A model generated the notes under the pieces. The model was not told the origin of the DNA. It did no database searches and was given only the letters and a program-made list of their open reading frames with translations. A stretch of DNA of 52,023 bases, taken from NCBI GenBank assembly GCA_036276235.1, contig DATBDZ010000262.1:1-52023 (forward strand). Direction: 5' to 3'. Shown piece after piece: positions 41,357 to 48,323 of the stretch. Made by a program: the position numbers and the translations under genes. The stretch's first letter is position 1, and every line of letters starts with the position of its first letter. The stretch is from JANWHF01 sp036276235 (GTDB lineage: Bacteria; Planctomycetota; Phycisphaerae; Tepidisphaerales; Tepidisphaeraceae).

Positions 41357-42886
41357 ATGGCCAAAATACGAACTCAGTTCCTGTGCAACAGTTGTGGCTC
41401 CGTTCACCCCAAATGGCTCGGCAAATGCCCCGATTGTGGTGCCTGGGACAGCCTTGAGGAATACAAAGCGCCCGCGCCCGATGCCCGTGCCGAAGCGCGC
41501 GCCTGCACCACACAAAGCGGCGATCTTGCCCGCGGCGCTGAGCCGCTGACTCTGGCGCAGATTGACGAGGCAGATACGCCGCGCCGCCCCAGCGGCATCG
41601 GCGAGTTCGACCGCATCCTCGGCGGGGGCGTCGTCCCCGGCTCAGCCGTCCTCGTCGGCGGAGAGCCGGGGATCGGGAAGTCTACATTGCTGTTGCAGGT
41701 GGCGCATGAGCTGTCCAGGGGAGGGACGAAGGGACGTAGGGACATAGGGACGAAGGGAGATGGCGGTGCTTCTTCCCCTTCGTCCCTTCGTCCCTCCGTT
41801 CCTTCGTCCCTTCTCACGCCCGCTGTTTCTTCCCCTTCGTCCCTTCGTCCCTCAGTCCCTTCGTCCCTTCCTGATAGAGTCCTCTACGTCACCAGCGAAG
41901 AATCCGCGCGGCAAACGAAACTCCGCGCCGCACGCTTAGGCGTCGAATCCACGGACCTTCTCATCCTGGCCGAGACGAATGTCGAGCGAATCATCAATCA
42001 GATTCACAAGACGCAGCCGGCGGTTGTGGTGGTCGATTCGATTCAGATGATTTACAAGCCGCAGTTGCCCGCCGCGCCGGGGTCGGTCACGCAGCTTCGG
42101 GACTGCTGCATGGATCTGGTTTATCTGGCCAAGGCCACGGGTATTGCCGTGATTCTTGTCGGCCATGTCACCAAAGCCGGCACGCTGGCCGGGCCCAAGA
42201 TCGTCGAGCATATTGTCGATACTGTCGTCTATTTTGAAGGCGATCGCTTTCATTCCCATCGCCTCGTTCGGTGCGTAAAAAATCGCTTCGGCAGCACGCA
42301 TGAAGTCGGCCTCTTCGAGATGACCGGCGAAGGCCTGCGCGAAGTCACCGATCCGGGAAATCTGTTCCTCGAACAATATGGCCCCGGCGGGCAGCCCAGC
42401 GGATCGGTCATCACCGCCGCAATGCAAGGCAGTCGCGTGCTGCTGGTGGAAGTGCAGGCATTAACCGCCTCCAGCGTCATCGGCGCCGCCAAGCGGAAAG
42501 TGAGCGGCGTCAGCTCCGATCGCGTCGCGATGATTATCGCCGTGCTCGAAAAACGCGCCGAGCTGCGCCTGGCGGCGGACGATGTGTTCGTCAACATCGC
42601 GGGCGGCGTGAAGATCGCCGAGCCGGCCGTCGATCTGGCGATCGCGCTGGCGATTGCATCCGCCCACATGAACCGCCCGCTCTCACCGGGCACGTTCGCC
42701 GTCGGCGAGCTTGGCCTCGGCGGAGAAATCCGCAGCGTCCCTCAGCTCGAGCAACGCCTGCGCGAGGCATCGCGATTGGGCCTGGGCCACGCGATCGTCC
42801 CGCACATGGGCGACAACATCCCCAAGCTCGGCGGCATGGCGCTGCATCAAGTCCGCCGGCTCTCGCAGGCGATGGGGGATATGTAG
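41357..42886 (+). CDS. radA: RadA/Sms recombination protein with a repeat-derived insert
   Basis: DNA repair and recombination ATPase that promotes branch migration. Zinc finger CNSCGSVHPKWLGKCPDCGAW, Walker A GEPGIGKST, Walker B VVVVDSIQ, RadA motif VKNRFG, and a Lon-like C-terminal domain with GEVGL-type GELGLGGEIRSV. At 509 aa it is about 50 residues longer than usual. The excess (about residues 122-173) lies between the Walker A helix (LLLQVAHEL) and the next strand (VLYVTSEES) and is encoded by an 8-nt-word hairpin (41718-41871), giving Ser/Pro-rich sequence. The frame and all motifs are intact, so the protein is probably active. Confidence 0.95.
   Translation: MAKIRTQFLCNSCGSVHPKWLGKCPDCGAWDSLEEYKAPAPDARAEARACTTQSGDLARGAEPLTLAQIDEADTPRRPSGIGEFDRILGGGVVPGSAVLVGGEPGIGKSTLLLQVAHELSRGGTKGRRDIGTKGDGGASSPSSLRPSVPSSLLTPAVSSPSSLRPSVPSSLPDRVLYVTSEESARQTKLRAARLGVESTDLLILAETNVERIINQIHKTQPAVVVVDSIQMIYKPQLPAAPGSVTQLRDCCMDLVYLAKATGIAVILVGHVTKAGTLAGPKIVEHIVDTVVYFEGDRFHSHRLVRCVKNRFGSTHEVGLFEMTGEGLREVTDPGNLFLEQYGPGGQPSGSVITAAMQGSRVLLVEVQALTASSVIGAAKRKVSGVSSDRVAMIIAVLEKRAELRLAADDVFVNIAGGVKIAEPAVDLAIALAIASAHMNRPLSPGTFAVGELGLGGEIRSVPQLEQRLREASRLGLGHAIVPHMGDNIPKLGGMALHQVRRLSQAMGDM
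41718..41871. repeat. Word-repeat hairpin (family C) inside radA
   Basis: Left arm has four GGGACGAA/GGGACGTA units; two right arms of CCTTCGTC units follow (41776-41812 and 41833-41870). Translated in frame as GGTKGRRDIGTKG then two copies of SSPSSLRPSVPSSL. Confidence 0.92.
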
Positions 42887-42891
42887 CTCAG

Positions 42892-42964
42892 GTAGGGGCG
42901 AACCTCGTGTTCGCCCTGCGTGAATCGGCGAGGGGCAACGGGCGAACACAAGGTTCGCCCCTAC
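42892..42964. repeat. GTAG-footed REP-like hairpin, unit 1
   Basis: GTAGGGGCGAACCTCGTGTT pairs with AACACAAGGTTCGCCCCTAC. Begins 6 bp after the radA stop. Confidence 0.9.
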
Positions 42965-42979
42965 AAATGCACTTATTCC

Positions 42980-43054
42980 GTAGGGGTGAACCTTGTGTTC
43001 ACCCTTGCTTGGTCCGCGCCGCTGGCAGAGGGCGAACACGAGGTTCGCCGCTAC
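42980..43054. repeat. GTAG-footed REP-like hairpin, unit 2
   Basis: GTAGGGGTGAACCTTGTGTT pairs with AACACGAGGTTCGCCGCTAC. In tandem with unit 1 and the same family. Its right edge holds the stop codon of the methyltransferase gene on the minus strand. Confidence 0.9.
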
Positions 43055-44295
43055 AGGAGTCGCAGCGTTGCAAATCCACAGCGCCACACCAGCTTAAAGA
43101 ATCTGTCTACAAACACGACCAGCGCATCATCTTGCTCACGAACCCCCGCGGCCATCGCGCACTCACACAACGTCCGGCGTCCATCGAAGTGCGAGAACAT
43201 CGCCGCGCATGCTTCGTCAATCAAAACCGGCGGCGCGTTCGGCTGAACCAGCGCCCAATTCGATTGCCCCGACGGATTGCGCACCTGCCCGAGCTGCGCG
43301 CGGGCGGTCGGAATGCAATCGAGCAGGCGCGGCGAATTCCAGGGAATGCGATACGAACCCGGATCTCGCTCGCGGCGGCAAACGTGGAAGTAGTGAACGC
43401 CTTTCGCGCCGAACGCCAGGTCCATTGCCTCCCAGATCTTTTCATCGGGCAATTGTGTGATGCGATTCTGCAGCGATGGCGCGCGTTGAAATACGCCTTC
43501 CGGGTAGTAAAAAAAGTTTTGGTCCCATCCCTGAAAGATCAAGCCCGCTTCGTTGACAAGCGATACGCAGTCGGCCACCGAATAACATTTGTCGCGCCGA
43601 TGTAGAAACGTATCGACCAGGCCGGCGTCGCTGGTCAGATCGGTCGCATGGCGCATGTAGATCTGAACGGGATGATCGGCAGGAAGATTCGCCAGTGTTT
43701 CGCGAACGACCGCCACGCCTTGCGGCGTTTGTTCTACGCCGATCGTGCGGAAAAGATCCTGAAGCATGTAGACGCCGGTGCGGCCGTACTTCGCGTAGAG
43801 CATGATGGCGATCACGCCATCGGTGCGAAGGACATTTCTCAATGCGCGCAGGCCGGCGGCGGGGTCGGGCATGTGATGCAACACACCCTGACACGCGATG
43901 AAGTCAAACGATTTTTTAAGCGAGCCGACCTGCTCGATGGGGCAATGCTGCAGCGTGAGATTATCGAGGCGGTGATGCTCCTTGAGCCGCTGCTCGTGCG
44001 CCAGCGCAGCGCGGCTGATGTCGATTCCAGTGATCCGACACTTGGGATTCAGCAGCGCATAACACGCCGCGCCCATCGTCCCACAGCCGGCAACCAAAAC
44101 ATCCAAATCCTCTCGCGCGCTTCCGTCGGGCCAGTAAATCGGCGCGATGCTTTCGAGGGTGCCGTAGCTTTGAACATATTGAGCGATGGCCGGATCGCGC
44201 AGATCATTCGCGGGCGCGGGGTAAAGCCATCGCTCGTACTGCGCCACAACCGGATCATCGGCCGAGTATTGGGGGGGCGGTTGACGATCCGTCAT
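43051..44295 (-). CDS. Class I SAM-dependent methyltransferase
   Basis: A 414-aa protein. A Rossmann methyltransferase domain (about 55-215) shows motif I DVLVAGCGTMGAACY, the acidic residue of motif II in ITGIDISRAALAHE, and motif IV FDFIACQGVLHHMPDP. The long C-terminal half (about 220-414) has no family I recognise but ends in a winged-helix-like segment (ALVVFVDRFFKLVWRCGF). The substrate is unknown. ATG 44295 is chosen, with ATG 44340 as alternative. The TAG stop lies in the neighbouring REP-like repeat. Confidence 0.82.
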   Translation of the reverse strand: MTDRQPPPQYSADDPVVAQYERWLYPAPANDLRDPAIAQYVQSYGTLESIAPIYWPDGSAREDLDVLVAGCGTMGAACYALLNPKCRITGIDISRAALAHEQRLKEHHRLDNLTLQHCPIEQVGSLKKSFDFIACQGVLHHMPDPAAGLRALRNVLRTDGVIAIMLYAKYGRTGVYMLQDLFRTIGVEQTPQGVAVVRETLANLPADHPVQIYMRHATDLTSDAGLVDTFLHRRDKCYSVADCVSLVNEAGLIFQGWDQNFFYYPEGVFQRAPSLQNRITQLPDEKIWEAMDLAFGAKGVHYFHVCRRERDPGSYRIPWNSPRLLDCIPTARAQLGQVRNPSGQSNWALVQPNAPPVLIDEACAAMFSHFDGRRTLCECAMAAGVREQDDALVVFVDRFFKLVWRCGFATLRLL

Positions 44296-44369
44296 GGCGC
44301 CGAGTTTAGGGAAGGGCACGACCGCCGCAAGCCGATTCATGTGCTGGCTTTTGCGCTGTCGCGGTGCTT

Positions 44370-44484
44370 CTTCCCCCGCCCCCGGTACTCCGGGGGAGGG
44401 TTGGGGAGGGGGTTGTGTAGAACAGGCGCCTCTCGCAACAAGCCCCCACCCTGACCCTCCCCCGGAGTACCGGAGGAGGGAACA
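44370..44484. repeat. Family A double hairpin, intergenic copy
   Basis: Arm 1 has CCCCCGGTACTCCGGGGGAG, arm 2 has CCCTCCCCCGGAGTACCGGA; GTAGAA precedes the centre as in the uvrA copy. It sits between the divergent methyltransferase and hydrolase genes. Confidence 0.92.
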
Positions 44485-44572
44485 AGTCCGGCATCATGAT
44501 TACCACGCGATCCGCCACTTCCCGAATTTGCGACCTGCATTTCGCACACACGTTTCCTATGATTCGCGGTTG

Positions 44573-45628
44573 ATGCGTGTGCAGTTCACATCGCTCGTTG
44601 TCCTTGGCGTATGTCTGGGTCGCGCTCTGGCGGCTCCGCAAACTCAACCCGCACAGCAGCTCACCGCGCGCGATCTTCCGCTCAATCTCCACGGCGCCAG
44701 CGGCAACATGCTGGAATGGCTCAAGGCGTTTGATTTGCCTGCCAAGGAATTTGAGTATTCGATATTGCTGCGCGACCAGGATGATGCGCTGAAGTTTTAC
44801 CGGCTGGAGTATCCGTCGCCGTTTGTCAGTCCTTGGCCGGAGAATAATGTTGTGCCGTGCGAGTATTACGTGCCGGCTCATCCGGCTGGCAAGATGCGCG
44901 CGGTGATCGTGCTGGATATTCTGGATGGGAGCGCGGTGCTGCCGCGAGCGCTCTGCCGCGCGTTAGCGGGGAATGGGATCGCGGCGTTGTACATGCCGAT
45001 GGCCTGCTACAACCAGCGGCGGCCCAAAGGCGACGCCCACTTCGGATTCTTCATCGAAGACCCGAACCGCGCCGTGGACATCTGGCGGCAGACCGTCATG
45101 GACATCCGTCGCGCTAAAGCGATTCTCGCGACGCGACCGGAAATCGATCCCGCCCACGTCGGCATCACCGGCATCAGCCTGGGCGGCATCGTCATTTCGC
45201 TGGCGGCCGGTGTGGATGGTGAATTCGATCGCGTCGTGCCGATCCTCGCCGGCGGCGACATCGCCAGCCTCACCTTTAGCACCCGCGAAACGCGCGGCCT
45301 CCGCGCCCGCATGGAAGAGCGCCACATCACCGAGGAGCAGCTTGCGAAGATCATGGCACCGGTTGAGCCGCTCAACTTCGCCGCGCGGATCGACAGCACG
45401 CGCTGCCTGATGATCAACGCGTTGCAGGATGAAGTCATCCCGCGCGCGGCGACCGACCTGCTCTTCAACGCGATCGGCCATCCGCAAATTCTCTGGTCGC
45501 CGGCGGGACATTATTCTTCGGTGTTCTATCTGCCGTCGATTCAGGCGACGGTCGCGCGGTTCATCGAGGGGAAGCCGGTATCGAAGATCGCGATGTCGGA
45601 GCAGAGCGAGCCGGCCAGTGCGAAGTGA
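44573..45628 (+). CDS. Exported alpha/beta hydrolase
   Basis: A 351-aa alpha/beta hydrolase fold protein with a signal peptide (1-21, cleavage near ALAAP). Nucleophile elbow GISLGG, oxyanion region VIVLDILDGS, later Asp in ALQDEVIP and the catalytic His in WSPAGHYSS. It resembles acetyl xylan esterase/dienelactone-hydrolase-like enzymes; the substrate is unknown. ATG 44573 is chosen because the frame further upstream crosses a family A repeat and would hide the signal peptide. Confidence 0.8.
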   Translation: MRVQFTSLVVLGVCLGRALAAPQTQPAQQLTARDLPLNLHGASGNMLEWLKAFDLPAKEFEYSILLRDQDDALKFYRLEYPSPFVSPWPENNVVPCEYYVPAHPAGKMRAVIVLDILDGSAVLPRALCRALAGNGIAALYMPMACYNQRRPKGDAHFGFFIEDPNRAVDIWRQTVMDIRRAKAILATRPEIDPAHVGITGISLGGIVISLAAGVDGEFDRVVPILAGGDIASLTFSTRETRGLRARMEERHITEEQLAKIMAPVEPLNFAARIDSTRCLMINALQDEVIPRAATDLLFNAIGHPQILWSPAGHYSSVFYLPSIQATVARFIEGKPVSKIAMSEQSEPASAK

Positions 45629-45731
45629 TCCTCGATCCGCTTCGGCTCTCCTTCCCCGCGACCCTCAACGTTCGCGAGCGCTCTACTCCAGACCGGGTTC
45701 TGAGTCTTCGATTATTCGACCGGAGGAACCC

Positions 45732-45807
45732 GTCATGCTGAGGTACTCGCAAGCTCTTGGCTCATTCGCGCGAGCCGGCCAGATGCTTCGGAGTACCTCA
45801 GCATGAC
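45732..45807. repeat. Family B 76-bp hairpin, copy 3
   Basis: Right arm identical to the other copies; left arm diverged in its inner half (CTCGCAAGCTCTTGGC). Length and loop size unchanged. The remainder of 45629-46109 contains two family D hairpins and no gene. Confidence 0.9.
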
Positions 45808-45852
45808 GGCTTGAGAACCTCGTGTAGTCCGGGAAATGGTGGGCGAGTCCCT

Positions 45853-45913
45853 GTAGGGTGGGCGTACTCGCCCGCCATTGTCCGCTCCTGGTGGGCGAGT
45901 ACACCGACCCTAC
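45853..45913. repeat. GTAG-footed hairpin (family D)
   Basis: GTAGGGTGGGCGTACTCGCC pairs with GGGCGAGTACACCGACCCTAC-like right arm. Confidence 0.85.
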
Positions 45914-45922
45914 AAAGGCAAT

Positions 45923-45981
45923 CGGCGGGATAAATCCAGCCCTACGTTGCGCCATCAGGTAGGGCCGGATTTATCCCGCCG
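45923..45981. repeat. Hairpin with inward GTAG feet (family D)
   Basis: CGGCGGGATAAATCC and CCCTAC on the left, GTAGGG and GGATTTATCCCGCCG on the right; here the GTAG ends face the loop. Confidence 0.85.
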
Positions 45982-46109
45982 CTTTCCGGCCAAGATCATA
46001 TCTTTCAGCATGCCCAACCCCGTTTTTATCGGACACTTCCCGAAATTGTTATAGATTTGAACCCTCGCCTGCCGATACGAAACTGTCGCTCATGGAAGGG
46101 CAAAATCGT

Positions 46110-46454
46110 ATGGCAGACAGGGCTCAACACTGTCCGTTTCTGAACCGCGCCGACGACCGCTGCTCGGCCAGCTTCAGCCTCGATCATCTGGATCGCGCAT
46201 TCGATTACTGCTTCGGCAGCTACTCGGTCTGCCCCGTTTACGCGGAGCTTTTGGCCGAGCGCCAAAGCCGCCGCGAGAGTGCGGCGGTGAATCCCGGCTG
46301 GTCGAGCCATTGGAGCGATGACGTGGAGAACAAGACCGCCGACAGCCGCGAGGCGACGCATGCGCAGGCCACACTCGTCCAGCTCACGCTCTCCCGCAAG
46401 CTCGCCCGCCGCACTCCCGGAGATTCGCGCGTTCTTGCTTCATCTGGCCTCTGA
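46110..46454 (+). CDS. Small Cys-containing protein of unknown function
   Basis: A 114-aa protein. Residues 7-50 have a regular Cys pattern (Cys8, 18, 34, 41: HCPFLN, RCSASF, DYCFGSYSVCPVY), suggesting metal or iron-sulphur binding. The rest is charged. ATG 46110 has GGAAGGG 8 bp upstream; ATG 46092 lacks one. Its last 137 bp overlap the 5' end of the xerD frame, so one of the two ends may be misplaced. No function assigned. Confidence 0.6.
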   Translation: MADRAQHCPFLNRADDRCSASFSLDHLDRAFDYCFGSYSVCPVYAELLAERQSRRESAAVNPGWSSHWSDDVENKTADSREATHAQATLVQLTLSRKLARRTPGDSRVLASSGL

Positions 46455-47292
46455 GCGCGGCTTGGCGGACAACTCGCTTCACGCCTACCGGCGCGACTGG
46501 CAGGATATCGAGCGATATCTCGCAGCACGAAAAAAGACGCCGCTCACCGCAACCGCCGACGACTATCGCTTCTATTTGCAGGATCAGACCCGCGCGGGCC
46601 AATCGACGCGCACTGTCGCCCGCCGCCTGGCGGCCATTCGCATCTTCCTTCGGTTTCTCCCCACACTCGGCCATGACCGCTCAGAGATTCTCCAGCAGCT
46701 TGAGCGTCCGAAGCCCGAAAGCTCGCTCCCGAAAATCCTGAGCCGCACACAGGTGAATCAGCTCATCGCCGCGCCCAATCCCAAGTCGATGCTCTTCGAC
46801 CGAGATGTCGCGATCCTGGAACTGCTCTACGCCAGCGGCCTGCGCGCCACGGAACTGTGCGAGTTGAAGCTGCGCGATGTGAATCTGCAAGTCGGCTGCG
46901 TGCGCGTGCTCGGCAAAGGAAACAAAGAGCGAATCGTCCCCCTCGGCCAGGCCTCAACCGAAGCGATCAAACGATACCTCGACGACTCGCGGCCAAAGCT
47001 GATTCGCCAAATCAGCGATCGGGTTTTCCTCTCGCGCACGGGTAAGCCGCTAGAACGAATTGGACTTTGGTATCTCGTGGAGAAGTACGGACGCCGGAGC
47101 GGATTGCTCAAATCAATCTCGCCGCACACATTGCGGCACTGTTTCGCCACCCACCTGATCGGCGGCGGCGCAGACCTGCGCGTCGTGCAGGAACTCCTGG
47201 GCCACAGCGACATCAGCACAACGCAGATCTACACGCACGTCGATCAGGATCGATTGAAGTCAGTTCACGCTAAATATCATCCGCGGGCATGA
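46318..47292 (+). CDS. xerD: Tyrosine recombinase XerD
   Basis: Site-specific recombinase resolving chromosome dimers. N-terminal SAM-like DNA-binding domain (LPEIRAFLLHLASERGLADNS...) and catalytic domain with Arg in ASGLRATEL, Lys in GKGNKER, HTLRH, and LGHSDISTTQIYTH with the nucleophile Tyr. All catalytic residues are present. The Arg/Ser-rich first 30 residues are unlike the family, so the true start may be at ATG 46360 or later. It overlaps the small Cys protein gene. Confidence 0.9.
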   Translation: MTWRTRPPTAARRRMRRPHSSSSRSPASSPAALPEIRAFLLHLASERGLADNSLHAYRRDWQDIERYLAARKKTPLTATADDYRFYLQDQTRAGQSTRTVARRLAAIRIFLRFLPTLGHDRSEILQQLERPKPESSLPKILSRTQVNQLIAAPNPKSMLFDRDVAILELLYASGLRATELCELKLRDVNLQVGCVRVLGKGNKERIVPLGQASTEAIKRYLDDSRPKLIRQISDRVFLSRTGKPLERIGLWYLVEKYGRRSGLLKSISPHTLRHCFATHLIGGGADLRVVQELLGHSDISTTQIYTHVDQDRLKSVHAKYHPRA

Positions 47293-47302
47293 GGATGATT
47301 CA

Positions 47303-47530
47303 TCAAGCCGCACTCGGCGTCGCCACATCCAACCCTGGCATACATTGGCAATGCATGCACAGCGCCACAAAGATATGCCGAATCCGTTCGATTGACGCGG
47401 TCGTCAGAAAATCATCCGTGAAATCGACCGGGAAGCTCGCGCGATAGCTGCGGATGTGAGCCACGAGCGCGGGGCGATCGAGCGCGGACACGAGGCAGAT
47501 CAATTCCTCGACCTGATGAGCCTGAAGCAT
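47303..47530 (-). CDS. Small hypothetical protein
   Basis: A 75-aa, mainly helical protein (MLQAHQVEELICLVSALDRPALVAHIRSY) with a CMHCQCM cluster near the C-terminus that could bind a metal. ATG 47530 has AGGAG about 8 bp upstream, good evidence of translation. Convergent with xerD. Function unknown. Confidence 0.6.
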   Translation of the reverse strand: MLQAHQVEELICLVSALDRPALVAHIRSYRASFPVDFTDDFLTTASIERIRHIFVALCMHCQCMPGLDVATPSAA

Positions 47531-47607
47531 TTTCGTTCTCCTGCCCTATAAAACGCCGGTGGTGTGGATAAGTTCGATTCACGCAGCGGCCGCTCATCGG
47601 CGTCTCA

Positions 47608-48147
47608 TCAAACGAAAAAATCGAGCAGCGAGCCTTTGTTGATGATATCGGGCCGATACTGCACGACCTTGATTTTCGGCGGCGGCACAATCGGCATATT
47701 CCACACCGGCATTCGCCACGGCGGCGCCAGCGGCGACTCCATCTCCGGCTTGCTCGCGACTGGTAAATACTCGCACTCGCATTGCGGCTCGCACGGTTTC
47801 ACGACGATCGGCGCACAGAATTCAACGCGCGGCTCCGGATGAATGACAACCTGCCGCTCATAGCGCGGCTCCGGGTGATATACCGGCCGCATCGCGAAGA
47901 CCGGATCGCGCTCGAGCCGATCGGGCGGCGGCGTTGGCGCGGGGCCAAGCTTCGAGACTGGCTGCGGACGCCCGGAAGCGATGTCCGCCGCGCGCATCGC
48001 CTCAACGACGGATTGGACCAGCTTGAGGTCCATCACCGACTGGATGAGCGTGGCATTTGTCGCCGGGTCTGTCGAGATCAACGCCACGTCGTGCCGCAAA
48101 GCAAACGTGGGGCGGCTGCTCACAAAGAATCCGCGACCATCGCGCAA
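47608..48147 (-). CDS. Pro-rich hypothetical protein
   Basis: A 179-aa protein with a structured N-terminal part (FALRHDVALISTDPATNATLIQ, then a helix VQSVVEAMRAAD) and a long Pro/Glu-rich C-terminus with HPEPR-type repeats and a KPCEPQCECEY cluster. The start is uncertain: TTG 48147 or GTG 48123. No family recognised. Confidence 0.5.
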   Translation of the reverse strand: MRDGRGFFVSSRPTFALRHDVALISTDPATNATLIQSVMDLKLVQSVVEAMRAADIASGRPQPVSKLGPAPTPPPDRLERDPVFAMRPVYHPEPRYERQVVIHPEPRVEFCAPIVVKPCEPQCECEYLPVASKPEMESPLAPPWRMPVWNMPIVPPPKIKVVQYRPDIINKGSLLDFFV

Positions 48148-48323
48148 AAACGGTAATTACCGGAGAAAGTCATTTACATGTGCATGATCGCACCCCGCAT
48201 GAGCAGTTCCGTTTATGACGGCTGTTGCCTGCGGGCAACATCGCTCTGCCGAGCGTGTCGATTTCACGCATCGCGCGTTCATTTGAATCATGGCTACAAG
48301 CTGGCATGATGCCCGGCGGCGTC

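Noticed and set aside
44294..44572. Long N-terminal extension of the alpha/beta hydrolase
   Set aside because: The frame crosses a family A repeat and precedes a clear signal peptide, so the start at 44573 is preferred. The same reasoning removes the repeat-derived extension of mlaF (from 21981) and of the sarcosine-oxidase-like gene (from 30516).
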